This document shows, one piece after another, positions 38,655 through 53,236 of a DNA stretch of 64,000 bases. The stretch spans positions 1-64,000 of the forward strand of contig CAXTAY010000017.1 of assembly GCA_964242335.1 (NCBI GenBank), written 5' to 3'. A model generated the notes under the pieces. That model ran no database searches and was not told where the DNA came from. It saw only the letters and a list, made by a program, of their open reading frames with translations. Both the position numbers and the translations under genes were made by a program. The stretch's first letter is position 1, and every line of letters starts with the position of its first letter. Origin of the DNA: Lichenicoccus sp964242335. Lineage in GTDB: Bacteria > Pseudomonadota > Alphaproteobacteria > Acetobacterales > Acetobacteraceae.

Positions 38655-39107
38655 TCAGACGGTCGCGGTCTTCACCCGGCCGCGCCGACGCGACTCGCTG
38701 GCCGGCTCCGCCTTGCGCCCCAGCCCGATCTCCTTGGCGAGGTCGCTGCGCCGCTCGGCGTAGGAGGGTGCGACCATCGGGTAGTCGCGCGGCAGGCCCC
38801 AGCGCTCGCGATACTGGTCCGGCGTCATGTTGTAGGAGCTCTGCAGGTGCCGCTTCAGCATCTTGAGCTTCTTGCCGTCCTCGAGGCAGACGATGTAGTC
38901 CGGGTAGACGCTCTTCTTGATCGGTACCGCCGGCACCGGCTTCTCCGCGGCGGCGGCCTCGCTGACGCCGCCCTTCAGGCCGCTCAGCGCCTTGTAGACC
39001 TCCTGGATCAGCGCCGGCAGGGCCGCGGCTTCCACCGTGTTGTTCGAAACGTGTGCGCTGACGATCTGTGCTGCCAGCTCCAGTGGCCCGACGGCGTTGT
39101 CTGTCAT
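38655..39107 (-). CDS. mucR: MucR/Ros-family zinc-finger regulator
   Basis: H-NS-like global regulator typical of alphaproteobacteria, controlling exopolysaccharide, motility and cell-cycle genes. 150 residues: an N-terminal oligomerisation part (LELAAQIVSAHVSNNTVEA), the VPAVPIKKSVYPDYIVCLEDGKK junction, and the Ros-type zinc finger with Cys in IVCLEDGKK and LKRHLQSSYN, followed by MTPDQYRERWGLPRDYPMVAP. ATG 39107 is preferred over the upstream start at 39164, since family members begin close to this point and a promoter-like sequence covers the longer form. MucR proteins usually repress themselves. Confidence 0.94.
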   Translation of the reverse strand: MTDNAVGPLELAAQIVSAHVSNNTVEAAALPALIQEVYKALSGLKGGVSEAAAAEKPVPAVPIKKSVYPDYIVCLEDGKKLKMLKRHLQSSYNMTPDQYRERWGLPRDYPMVAPSYAERRSDLAKEIGLGRKAEPASESRRRGRVKTATV

Positions 39108-39135
39108 CAAGATAAACCTGTCACTCTTTCTTGCG

Positions 39136-39164
39136 GATATAGCTGCGCCCCGCTGTCTTAACAA
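39136..39164 (-). promoter_or_regulatory. Candidate promoter of mucR
   Basis: On the minus strand TTGTTA (39164-39159) and TATATC (39141-39136) are 17 bp apart, each matching four of six consensus bases. Transcription would start near 39129, about 22 bases before the mucR ATG. This AT-rich stretch is also a plausible site for MucR autoregulation. Confidence 0.5.
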
Positions 39165-39285
39165 TCACCGCGCCGGTTCAATCTCCGTCTTTCTTCCGAT
39201 CCTGCCTCTTCCATGCTTGCGCAGCCCGATGGCTGCTTGACATCGACCCCGCCCGCGATCACACGGCAGAGAAAAGGCAGGTACG

Positions 39286-39933
39286 ATGCCGCGTCTCGAT
39301 ATCGCCGTGCGTGGGTTGTTCGCGACGCCGGTCGCGGCGGTGGCGTTGCCCGACATGGCCGCGCGCAACCTCGAACTTTCCGGGATCATCCTGCGCCGGC
39401 GCGCCGAGACGGCGGGGGTGCAGGCCTCCAACGCCGGCGGCTGGCACTCCGACCGCGCGATCGCCGAGTGGGGCGGGGCGCATGTCGACCATGTGCTGAC
39501 CCTGGCGCGGCAGATGGCGAACCAGCTCACCGCGGACCGGCAGGGACACCGGATCAGCCCGAAATGGACGATGCAGGCCTGGGCCAACGTCAACGGACCA
39601 GGTGACGGCAACATCAGCCACTACCATCCGGGCAGTTTCTGGTCCGGCACGTACTACGTCGACGACGGCGGCTGCGGCGACGATCCGGCGCTGGGCGGCG
39701 AGTTCGAGATGCTCGACCCGCGCGGCCCGGGTCCGGGCATGTACGCCCCGGCACTTCGTTTCGCCGGCGAGGACGGCGCCTCCGCCGGTGCCGGCGAGAC
39801 GATACGTCCCAAGCCGGGCCTGCTGATCCTGTTCCCGTCCTGGCTGTTCCACCAGGTCCGTCCCTATCGCGGCGACCGGCTGCGCATCTCCATCGCCTTC
39901 AACCTGGGCCTGCCGTCGGCGGCCGGCGCGTAG
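39286..39933 (+). CDS. Putative 2OG-Fe(II) oxygenase (TIGR02466-like)
   Basis: 215-residue protein resembling the uncharacterised TIGR02466/2OG-FeII_Oxy_5 family. The first His-containing motif is GNISHYHPGSFWSGTYYVDD, and the distal part is LLILFPSWLFHQVRPYRGDRLRISIAFN, supplying His and Arg for iron and co-substrate. The N-terminal FATPVAAV is typical of the group. Substrate unknown. ATG 39286 has AAAGGCAGG upstream, and an exact TTGACA hexamer lies at 39237-39242 without a clear -10. Followed at 6 bp by glpR, but probably functionally separate. Confidence 0.75.
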   Translation: MPRLDIAVRGLFATPVAAVALPDMAARNLELSGIILRRRAETAGVQASNAGGWHSDRAIAEWGGAHVDHVLTLARQMANQLTADRQGHRISPKWTMQAWANVNGPGDGNISHYHPGSFWSGTYYVDDGGCGDDPALGGEFEMLDPRGPGPGMYAPALRFAGEDGASAGAGETIRPKPGLLILFPSWLFHQVRPYRGDRLRISIAFNLGLPSAAGA

Positions 39934-39939
39934 CCGACG

Positions 39940-40791
<852 letters not shown>

Positions 40792-40792
40792 T

Positions 40793-40838
40793 CGTTCGAA
40801 CGCTCGCTTTTTGCGCTTGCATGTTCGTTTTCGTTCGG
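40793..40838. promoter_or_regulatory. glpR-glpD intergenic operator candidates
   Basis: A perfect palindrome CGTTCGAACG lies at 40793-40802. The motif ATGTTCGTTTTCGTTCGG at 40821-40838 resembles GlpR/DeoR operators built from TTCG half-sites. A weak promoter pair, TTGCAT (40817-40822) and CAAGAT (40841-40846), would place the second motif between the -35 and -10. The assignment to GlpR is by position and motif resemblance. Confidence 0.5.
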
Positions 40839-40880
40839 CCCAAGATGCCGAACGGATAGATGCGCTACAGAACGCACGTC

Positions 40881-40908
40881 CGTACGGGAGTTGGCGTACG
40901 GGAGTTGA
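40881..40908 (+). repeat. 14-bp tandem duplication carrying the glpD ribosome binding site
   Basis: CGTACGGGAGTTGG (40881-40894) is repeated as CGTACGGGAGTTGA (40895-40908), 13 of 14 bases identical. The second copy supplies GGGAG just before the glpD ATG, so glpD has two tandem Shine-Dalgarno-like sequences. Confidence 0.8.
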
Positions 40909-42469
40909 TGTCCTTGGACTCGGGTGTCTCGGCAGCGGTCTACGACATCGCCATCATCGGTGGCGGCATCAATGGCTGCGGCATCGCCCGGGATGCCGCC
41001 GGACGCGGCTGGCGGGTGTTCCTGTGCGAGCAGAACGATCTCGGCTCCGGCACCTCGAGCGCCTCGACCAAGCTGGTGCATGGCGGCCTGCGCTATCTCG
41101 AGCAGTACGAGTTCCGCCTGGTGCGCGAGGCGCTGCTGGAGCGCGAGGTGCTGTGGGGCATCGCGCCGCACATCATCTGGCCGCTTCGCTTCGTGCTGCC
41201 CTACCACAGCGAGCTGCGCCCGCGCTGGCTGCTTCGGCTGGGGCTGTTCCTGTACGACCATATCGGCGGACGCAGGAAGCTGCCGCCGACACGCAGCGTG
41301 CGCCTCGATCGCGATCCGACCGGAGCACCGCTGCGGCCGCGATTCAGGCGCGGCTTCGAGTATTCCGACTGCTGGGTCGAGGATTCGCGTCTCGTCGTGC
41401 TCAATGCCCGCGCGGCGGCCGAGCTCGGCGCCACCGTCGCGCCGCGCACGCGCTGCGTCTCGGCGGCGCGTCGCGACGGGCTGTGGCACGTGGTGCTGCG
41501 CGACGAGGCCAGCGGCGCGGAGTACGAGATCACCGCGCGGACCCTGATCAACGCGGCCGGTCCCTGGATCGGCGAGGTGTCGCAGAGCGTGATGCGCGAC
41601 AACAAGCGCGCGCCGGTGCGGCTCGTGCAGGGCAGCCACATCGTGGTCCCGCAGCTGTACGACCACGCGGGCTGCTACATCTTCCAGAATGCCGACAAGC
41701 GCATCTTCTTCGTGATCCCCTACGAGCAGCACTTCACCCTGATCGGCACCACCGACCGCGACTACACCGGCGACATCGGCGCGGTGCACGCGAGTGCCGA
41801 CGAGATCGCCTATCTCTGCGCCTCCGCGTCCGAGTACCTGCGGCGCCCGGTGACACCGGAGATGGTGGTCTGGACCTATTCCGGAGTACGCCCGCTGTTC
41901 GACGAATCCGGCGACGGCGCCGCCCAGGCGACCACCCGCGACTACGTCCTGAAGCTCGATGCCGATGCCGGCCCGGCGCTGCTCTCGGTGTTCGGCGGCA
42001 AGATCACCACCTACCGCCGCCTCGCCGAGGCCGCACTCGGCAAGCTCTCGCCGCATCTCGGCGCACCGCGCGGCGAGGCAGCCGGCTGGACCGGCCGCGT
42101 CAGCCTGCCCGGCGGCGACTTCCCCACCGACGGCTTCGAGGCGCTGCTGCTCGCGACCCGCAGGCGCTACCCGTTCCTGGCCGAGGCGCACGCACGCCGC
42201 CTGCTGCGCGCCTACGGCACCTGCGTGCCCGACATCCTGCAGGACGCGGCGAGCCTGGCCGACCTCGGCCGGCTGTACGGCGCCGATCTGACCGAGGCGG
42301 AGCTGCGCTACCTGGTGCGCAACGAGTGGGTACGCACCGCGGCCGACGCGGTCTGGCGTCGCAGCAAGCTCGGCCTGCGGCTGAGCGGCGACGAGATCGC
42401 GGCCATCGACGAGGCGCTGCTGCCGATGGCGCCCGCCGAGTCGCCGGCGGCGCTGCAGGAGCAGCTGTC

Positions 42470-42473
<4 letters not shown>
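40908..42473 (+). CDS. glpD: Aerobic glycerol-3-phosphate dehydrogenase
   Basis: FAD-dependent, membrane-associated enzyme oxidising glycerol 3-phosphate to DHAP and reducing quinone. 521 residues from ATG 40908 (frame open from 40860). N-terminal FAD motif DIAIIGGGINGCGIARDAAG (residues about 10-29), then SSASTKLVHGGLRYLEQYEF, and the C-terminal family block SVFGGKITTYRRLAE. The stop overlaps the GTG of glpS. It connects glycerol uptake and GlpK with central metabolism. Confidence 0.96.
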
Positions 42474-43585
<1,112 letters not shown>

Positions 43586-43593
43586 GCTGCGAC

Positions 43594-44677
<1,084 letters not shown>

Positions 44678-44685
<8 letters not shown>

Positions 44686-45567
44686 CAAGCCGCTGAACAA
44701 CCGCGCCTGGCTGTTCGTGATCCCGGTGCTGGCGTTCGTGCTGTTCTCCTCGATCGTGCCGATGATGACGGTGGTGAACTACTCAGTCCAGGACACGATG
44801 GGACAGAACCAGTTCTTCTGGAACGGTCTCGCCTGGTTCCAGAACCTGCTCGATCCCAGCACCGACATCGGCGGCCGCTTCGCCGGCGCCCTGGTGCGCA
44901 ACCTGGTCTATTCGGTGGTGGTGCTGCTGATCGAGCTGCCGCTCGGCATCGCCTGCGCGATCTGCATTCCGCGCCAGGGCTGGAAGGTGGGTGCGACGCT
45001 GGTGCTGATCGCGCTGCCGCTGCTGATCCCCTACAACGTCGTCGGCACCATCTGGCAGATCTTCGCGCGACAGGACATCGGCCTGCTCGGTGCCGCGCTG
45101 AACCGGATCGGCATCCCGTACAACGACACCCAGGACCCGACCTCGGCCTGGGCCACCATCGTGGTCATGGATGTGTGGCACTGGACCGGCATGGTGGCGC
45201 TGCTCTCCTATGCCGGGCTGAAATCGATCCCCGCCGCATTCTACCAGGCGGCGCGCATCGACGGCGCCAGCCGCTGGTCGGTGTTCCGCAACATCGAGCT
45301 GCCGAAGCTGCAGAAGGTGCTGGTGATCGCGGTGCTGCTGCGCTTCATGGGCAGCTTCATGATCTATACCGAGCCCTCGGTGGTCACCGGCGGCGGTCCC
45401 GGCTCGGCGACCAGCTTCCTCTCTCTCGACCTGGTGAAGATCGCGCTCGGTCAGGTCGATCTCGGCAACGCGGCGGCGATGTCGCTGGTCTACAACCTGA
45501 TCACGCTGTCGATCTGCTGGGTCTTCTTCACGGTGATGACGCAGATCGAGCGCAGAGGGACGACCTG

Positions 45568-45568
<1 letters not shown>
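44678..45568 (+). CDS. glpP: Glycerol ABC transporter permease
   Basis: Inner-membrane permease of the MalF type, 296 residues with about six hydrophobic segments. The cytoplasmic coupling (EAA) loop is visible as YQAARIDGASRWSVFRNIELPKL (EAA-like, about 188-210). ATG 44678 lies within the end of glpT, and the stop overlaps glpQ (TGATG), so synthesis of the transporter subunits is coupled. Confidence 0.93.
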
Positions 45569-46371
<803 letters not shown>

Positions 46372-46386
46372 CCGCGGAGCGCACCC

Positions 46387-46662
46387 ATGGGATGGATGGC
46401 ATGGACCTGGCAGACCGCGGTGTTCTTCGCCGTCATCCTGCTGCTGCTGGTCGTCATGACCTTGCTCGCGATCTACCGTCCGGAGACACCGCGGCGGGGC
46501 ATCCTGCGCTTCCCGACCACGCGCGGCGACCGGCTGTTCGTCTCGATGGTCGGAACCGCATTCATCTTCATCCTGTGGATCCGCATCACCGGCGGCGGCA
46601 ACGTCTATTATCCGATCGCCGGTGCGTTGCTGTACAGCGTTGCGATGTTTCGCTACGCCTGA
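46387..46662 (+). CDS. glpU: Small membrane protein, DUF2160
   Basis: 91-residue protein with two or three hydrophobic segments (AVFFAVILLLLVVMTLLAIY, VGTAFIFILWIRI and PIAGALLYSVAMF). This family occurs at the same place in glycerol ABC operons of other alphaproteobacteria; its role in transport is unproven. ATG 46387 lies 15 bp after glpQ. Confidence 0.88.
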   Translation: MGWMAWTWQTAVFFAVILLLLVVMTLLAIYRPETPRRGILRFPTTRGDRLFVSMVGTAFIFILWIRITGGGNVYYPIAGALLYSVAMFRYA

Positions 46663-46730
46663 CATGAACCAGAAACGACCGCCAGACCGCAGCACATGCG
46701 GCGCGCGGCAACTTAGGGAGGAGACGCGAG

Positions 46731-48506
<1,776 letters not shown>

Positions 48507-48522
48507 AGCCACAGCGAGGCGA

Positions 48523-48573
48523 GGCAAGGGGCTCTGCCCCTTGACCCTGCCAAATGCTCGGCCTTTGAAAACC
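48523..48573 (+). repeat. 51-bp dispersed hairpin repeat, copy B
   Basis: Counterpart of copy A at 28062-28112 (42 of 51 identical in opposite genomic orientation). It contains CAAGGGGC-TCT-GCCCCTTG and begins 16 bp after the glpV stop. Both copies thus have the same orientation relative to the gene that precedes them. It ends two bases before the GGGAG ribosome binding site of glpK. Confidence 0.85.
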
Positions 48574-48585
48574 AGGGAGTGCGCG

Positions 48586-50103
48586 GTGGGGTCGCATATA
48601 CTGGTCATCGACCAGGGAACCACCTCTACTCGGTCGATCGTCTTCGACGCGGCGCTCAAGCCGGTGGCGAGCGCGCAGGAGGAGTTCCCGCAGATCTACC
48701 CGCATCCGGGCTGGGTCGAGCACAACCCGGAGACGCTGTGGGCCACCGCACTCGGCACCGCGCGGGCGGCGCTCGAGCAGTCCGGGCTGCGGGCAGGCGA
48801 TATCGCCGCACTCGGCATCGCCAACCAGCGCGAGACGACGCTGGTGTGGGAACGCGCCAGCGGTCGTCCAATCTTCAATGCGATCGTCTGGCAGGATCGT
48901 CGCACCGCCGATCGCTGCGAGGCGCTCGAGGCCGAGGGACATGGCGCGCTGATCGCCGAGCGCACCGGACTGCGCCTCGACCCGTACTTCTCCGCGACCA
49001 AGATCGGCTGGATCCTGGACCGGGTGCCGGGGGCACGCGCCCAGGCCGAGGCCGGCGCGCTCGCCTTCGGCACCGTCGACAGCTTCCTGCTGTGGCGGCT
49101 GAGCGGTGGTGCCACGCACGCGATCGACGCCACCAACGCCTCGCGCACCCTGCTCTGCGACATACGCAGCGGCAGCTGGGACGAGGAGCTGCTGCGGCTG
49201 TTCCGGGTGCCGGCGGCGTTGCTGCCGGAGATACGCGACTGCGCCGGCAGCTTCGGTGAGACGATGCCGGACCTGCTGGGCGGGTCGATCGCGGTGCGCG
49301 GCGTCGCCGGCGACCAGCAGGCGGCGCTGATCGGCCAGGCCTGCTTCGAGCCGGGCATGGTCAAGGCCACCTACGGCACCGGCGGCTTCGTGCTGCTGCA
49401 TATCGGCGACGAGCCCAAGCCGTCGCGTCACCGCCTGCTGACCACGATCGCCTGGCAGCGACGCGGCCGGCGCTCCTACGCCTTCGAGGGCTCGATCTTC
49501 TCCGCCGGCGCCAGCGTGCAGTGGCTGCGCGACGGCCTCGGGCTGGTCGAGAGCTCGTCGGAGACCGGCCGGCTCGCGGAGAATTCCGATCCGGATCAGC
49601 CGGTCTACCTGGTGCCCGCCTTCACCGGCCTCGGTGCGCCGCACTGGAACAGCCACGCCAGGGCGCTGGTCAGTGGCATCAGCCGCGGCACCACCAAGAA
49701 GGAGCTGGCCCGCGCCACCCTGGAGAGCATCGGCTACCAGACCCGCGACCTGCTGGCGGCGATGCTGGCCGATTACGGCCGGCCCGCCGAGGATCTGGTG
49801 ATACGTGTCGATGGCGGGATGTCGGCCAGCGACTGGGCGATGCAGTTCCTCGCCGACATGCTGGACCTCGAGGTGCAGCGGCCCTCGTATCGCGAGACCA
49901 CGGCGGTGGGTGCCGGCTACCTCGCCGGCCTCGATGCGGGGCTGCTGCCCGAGCCCGCCGCGTTCGCCGCCGGCTGGTCCGCGGCCCGGCAGTTCCGGCC
50001 GGCGCTGCCGCCCGAGGCGCGCGCGCGGAAATATCGCGGCTGGCGCCACGCCGTCAGGCTGGCGATGCTGCCGGATGACGAGGGTCGGGACGACGAAGGA
50101 TGA
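48586..50103 (+). CDS. glpK: Glycerol kinase
   Basis: ATP-dependent phosphorylation of glycerol, trapping it in the cytoplasm for GlpD. 505 residues from GTG 48586, with GGGAG (48575-48579) six bases upstream. FGGY-family motifs: ILVIDQGTTSTRSIVFD at the N-terminus, GWVEHNPETLW, NQRETTLVWER, YGTGGFVLLHIG and AFTGLGAPHWNSHARALVSGISRGT. It ends the glycerol operon. The Asp/Glu-rich C-terminal residues are short of any extra domain. Confidence 0.96.
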   Translation: MGSHILVIDQGTTSTRSIVFDAALKPVASAQEEFPQIYPHPGWVEHNPETLWATALGTARAALEQSGLRAGDIAALGIANQRETTLVWERASGRPIFNAIVWQDRRTADRCEALEAEGHGALIAERTGLRLDPYFSATKIGWILDRVPGARAQAEAGALAFGTVDSFLLWRLSGGATHAIDATNASRTLLCDIRSGSWDEELLRLFRVPAALLPEIRDCAGSFGETMPDLLGGSIAVRGVAGDQQAALIGQACFEPGMVKATYGTGGFVLLHIGDEPKPSRHRLLTTIAWQRRGRRSYAFEGSIFSAGASVQWLRDGLGLVESSSETGRLAENSDPDQPVYLVPAFTGLGAPHWNSHARALVSGISRGTTKKELARATLESIGYQTRDLLAAMLADYGRPAEDLVIRVDGGMSASDWAMQFLADMLDLEVQRPSYRETTAVGAGYLAGLDAGLLPEPAAFAAGWSAARQFRPALPPEARARKYRGWRHAVRLAMLPDDEGRDDEG

Positions 50104-50110
50104 CGGGCCG

Positions 50111-50878
50111 ATGCAGATCACGTTCCGCTGCGACCCGGCGCTGATCGACCGGCTGCCGCGCCCCGCCCCCGCCAGGAGCTTCCTCCCCGACTGGCTGCGC
50201 GAGATGCCGCGCGCCGCCTTCTCCGACCTGCACGAGGGCGAGGTGCGCACGGTCAAGCACTGCCCGCCCTTCGTCGACGCGATGTCGCAGGGCTTCGTCA
50301 TCCCGCTGCCCTGCGACGTCACGGTGGCGGACGGACGCCTGTCCTGGGACTGGGACCTCCCGGAGCTCTCGGTCGCGATGCACCCTCGCGCGCCGCTCAG
50401 CTTCCATGCGCCGGCGCAGCTCGAGGGCACGCCGTTCCACCGGCCCGGCCAGGTCGTGGTCAAGTTCAACAGCTTCTGGACCATCGAGCTCGAGCCCGGC
50501 TGGTCGCTGTTCGTGACCCATCCGGTCAACCGCCCCGACCTTCCATTCCGCCTGCTCGGCGGCGTGGTCGATGCCGACCGCTTCCACGACGTCGGCATCC
50601 TGTTCCCGGCGATCTGGCTGGATCCGGCGTTCCGCGGCGTCCTGCCGCGCGGCATGCCGGTCGCGCAGTGCGTCGCGGTGCGACGCGAGGCGCCTCGGCT
50701 GGTCTGCGAACCGTTCGACGCCGACCAGCGGCGCCGCTACGAGGAGACCGGGCGGGTGCTGCTCACGCAGTCCGGTCACTACCGCAGGCGGTGCCGCGCC
50801 GCCCGCTCAGGTGCCGCGCCCGACGAGATGGCGGCGCAGGGCCTCGAGGTCGAGCCACAGCGCCCCGACGCGACCTGA
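50111..50878 (+). CDS. Conserved hypothetical protein (DUF6065-like)
   Basis: 255 residues from ATG 50111, 7 bp after glpK. The pattern RLPRPAPARSFLPDWLREMPR, then VRTVKHCPPFVDAMSQGFVIPLPCDVTV, then PFRLLGGVVDADRFHD resembles a family I recall from cyanophages and marine bacteria (DUF6065); this is tentative and no activity is known. No signal peptide or membrane segment. Its last 72 bases overlap the 3' end of the convergent TPR gene. Same strand as glpK, but a role in glycerol metabolism is not suggested. Confidence 0.65.
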   Translation: MQITFRCDPALIDRLPRPAPARSFLPDWLREMPRAAFSDLHEGEVRTVKHCPPFVDAMSQGFVIPLPCDVTVADGRLSWDWDLPELSVAMHPRAPLSFHAPAQLEGTPFHRPGQVVVKFNSFWTIELEPGWSLFVTHPVNRPDLPFRLLGGVVDADRFHDVGILFPAIWLDPAFRGVLPRGMPVAQCVAVRREAPRLVCEPFDADQRRRYEETGRVLLTQSGHYRRRCRAARSGAAPDEMAAQGLEVEPQRPDAT

Positions 50879-51427
50879 CACCAGGGCCTGGGCGATGCGG
50901 CCGAAGCTCTGCGGGCGCAGGCGGAGTGCGGCGGCATAGGCGTCCACGGCCTCCTCGAGCCGGCCCTGCTCCTGCAGCGCGATGCCGAGGTTCAGCGCCG
51001 CCTCGTGGAACCCGGGCCGCAGCCGCAGCGCCGTCCGGTAGGCCTGTGCCGCGCCGCCATGGTCCGCGTCGTCCTGACGCGCCAGCGCCAGGCTGTACCA
51101 GGCCTCGGCGCGGGAGGCGTCGATCGCGACCGCATGGGCGAACGACGCCAGCGCCGCCCGTCGTTCGCCACGCTCGATCAGGCACTGCCCCAGCCGGTGC
51201 GCCGCCGCCCATGACGGGGGATGCCCCCGCGCCGCACGCCCCAGTGCCGTGCAGGCCGCATCGTGATGCCCGGTATCGTGCAGGAACTCGCCGAGCGCCA
51301 ACCAGCCGGCCGCGTACTCGGGGAACCGCTCGAGCGCGGGCAGCAGCGGCGCCGCCCGCGCATCGCCCGCCCGCAACAGCTGGATGACGCGCTGGAACAG
51401 CCGCGCCGCGTCGGGCGATCCTGACAT
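50807..51427 (-). CDS. Tetratricopeptide repeat protein
   Basis: 206 residues composed of TPR units. Repeats with the W-L/G-Y/A-P pattern include YAAGWLALGEFLHDTGHHDAA, SRAEAWYSLALARQDDADHGGA, and FHEAALNLGIALQEQGRLEEA with DAYAAALRLRP. Probably a protein-interaction scaffold; partners unknown. No signal peptide. It converges on and overlaps the preceding gene by 72 bp. Confidence 0.75.
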   Translation of the reverse strand: MSGSPDAARLFQRVIQLLRAGDARAAPLLPALERFPEYAAGWLALGEFLHDTGHHDAACTALGRAARGHPPSWAAAHRLGQCLIERGERRAALASFAHAVAIDASRAEAWYSLALARQDDADHGGAAQAYRTALRLRPGFHEAALNLGIALQEQGRLEEAVDAYAAALRLRPQSFGRIAQALVSGRVGALWLDLEALRRHLVGRGT

Positions 51428-51580
51428 GCCGTCAGCGCTGACGGATCGCGACGGCGTGCCGGTCGGCAGGCGCCAGGACGCCAGATTTTCGCATGAGATC
51501 CATAACGGAAGGTGATAAGGCTGGACCCGCCGGGTCCACGGCGCCAGCGCCCGGTCGGTGACACAGCTTGGGGAGCAGGC

Positions 51581-51940
51581 ATGAGAGTGGCAAGCGAGGA
51601 TCGGAGCAAACGCAGGATGGCGAACGGCACCATGCCCGCACTCAAGCTACCCTCGGACACCGTCCTGAGCATCACCGGCGAGCCGATCGAGCAGGCGTCC
51701 CTGGTGTTCGACCCGGAATGGTATGTCGAGCAATACCCGGACGTCGCCGCCGCCGGCGTCGATCCGGTGCAGCATTTCCTCCATACCGGCTTCAGCGAAG
51801 GCCGCAATCCCAACCGCTATTTCGACGGCAGCTGGTACGCCGCCGCCTATCCGGACGTCGCCGCGCACGGCGAGAACCCGTTCGTGCACTACCTGTTCTA
51901 TGGCGCACGCGAGGGCCGCCGGCCGCGCGAGCACGCCTGA
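51581..51940 (+). CDS. Small protein with two WY-x-YPDVA repeats
   Basis: 119 residues from ATG 51581, with GGGGAG upstream. After a basic N-terminus come two repeats of about 34 residues: FDPEWYVEQYPDVAAAGVDP...HFLHTGFSEGRNPN and FDGSWYAAAYPDVAAHGENP...HYLFYGAREGRRP. This repeat is familiar from rhamnan-synthesis and glycosyltransferase proteins of alphaproteobacteria, where it occurs outside the catalytic domain. Here it stands alone. Function unknown. Confidence 0.7.
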   Translation: MRVASEDRSKRRMANGTMPALKLPSDTVLSITGEPIEQASLVFDPEWYVEQYPDVAAAGVDPVQHFLHTGFSEGRNPNRYFDGSWYAAAYPDVAAHGENPFVHYLFYGAREGRRPREHA

Positions 51941-52030
51941 GGCCTGGCTGCACCGAAGCGGCTGCCCGCCCTCTGCATCCCGGGGCGGCCATGGCACGTT
52001 GCACGGCCTGACCTGAGCCACGAGCCGAAC

Positions 52031-53209
52031 ATGACGCGTGCACGACGCTGGATCATCCTCTGCGCCCTCGCGGTCGCGGCACTCGGCGCGATCGGCATCT
52101 CGCTGGCTCGGCGCATCGGCGTCGTGCCGCCCTACCGCGTGGCGCGCCGCCGACGCACCGCCGCGATCCCGTACGCGGGCCAGGCGTCGCGGATCGAGCC
52201 GGCGGCCGACGCGTCCGCACAGGATCCCGCGCCCCCGAAGGGCGGCGCCGAGGCCGACGCCGGCCGACCCGACCATCCGGGACGCGACGCCGACACGCCG
52301 AGCCGGATCCCCGCCCGCGGCTGGTGGCAGATCGGCAAGCGCGTCGTCGGCCAGGTCTCTGAGGACCGTGTGCTCGCCGAAGCCGCCGGCGTCACCTTCT
52401 ACGCCCTGCTCGCGATCTTCCCGGCACTCGCCGCCCTGGTCTCGCTCTACGGCCTGATCGCCGATCCCCGGACCATCGCCAGCAACCTGTCGGTGGTGTC
52501 CGGCTTCCTGCCCGACGGCGGCGTGCAGATCCTGCACGACCAGATCCAGTCCCTGACCTCGGGCCCGTCCAAGGGGCTCGGGCTCGGCGCGCTGGTCGGC
52601 CTGCTGACCTCGATCTGGAGCGCCAACGCGGCGATGAAGGCGCTGTTCGACGCGCTCAACGTCGTCTACGAGGAGAAGGAGCGGCGCGGCTTCATGCGGC
52701 GGACGGCGCTGACGCTCGCCTTTACCGTCGGCGGCCTGGTGTTCGTGATCCTGGCGATGACCGGCATCGTGGTGCTGCCGGCGGTGCTGCGCTTCCTCGG
52801 GCTGGACCAGACCACCGACTGGCTGCTCAGGCTGGCGCGCTGGCCTGCCCTGCTGGTGGTGCTGAGCCTGTTCCTGGCCGGGGTGTATCGCTACGGCCCG
52901 AGCCGGCTCAAGGCGCGCTGGCGCTGGGTCAGCTGGGGCGGTGCCGCGGCGACTTTGTGCTGGCTGCTGGTCTCGCTGGCGTTCTCCTACTACGTCGAGA
53001 ACTTCGGCAACTATAACAAGACCTACGGCTCGCTTGGGGCGGCGATCGGCTTCATGACCTGGATCTGGCTGTCCACCTCGGTGGTGCTGGTCGGCGCCGA
53101 GCTCAACGCCGAGATGGAGCACCAGACCGCGCGCGACACCACCGAGGGGCCGGAGAAGCCGCCCGGCCAGCGCAGCGCGCGCAAGGCGGACCAGGTGGCC
53201 GCGGCGTGA
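52031..53209 (+). CDS. YihY/BrkB-family inner membrane protein
   Basis: 392 residues. An N-terminal hydrophobic segment (IILCALAVAALGAIGISLA) and a long Pro/Ala/Asp-rich linker precede the YihY core: EDRVLAEAAGVTFYALLAIFPALAALVSLYGL, then GLLTSIWSANAAMKALFDALNVVYEE and SYYVENFGNYNKTYGSLGAAIGFMTWIWLS, with about six helices. Some members were called ribonuclease BN, which is not supported by structure; the real function is unknown. The extra N-terminal helix and linker of about 100 residues are not part of the usual family. Confidence 0.88.
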   Translation: MTRARRWIILCALAVAALGAIGISLARRIGVVPPYRVARRRRTAAIPYAGQASRIEPAADASAQDPAPPKGGAEADAGRPDHPGRDADTPSRIPARGWWQIGKRVVGQVSEDRVLAEAAGVTFYALLAIFPALAALVSLYGLIADPRTIASNLSVVSGFLPDGGVQILHDQIQSLTSGPSKGLGLGALVGLLTSIWSANAAMKALFDALNVVYEEKERRGFMRRTALTLAFTVGGLVFVILAMTGIVVLPAVLRFLGLDQTTDWLLRLARWPALLVVLSLFLAGVYRYGPSRLKARWRWVSWGGAAATLCWLLVSLAFSYYVENFGNYNKTYGSLGAAIGFMTWIWLSTSVVLVGAELNAEMEHQTARDTTEGPEKPPGQRSARKADQVAAA

Positions 53210-53236
53210 GCCGGCACGACAGGGAGCAGGACCAGG

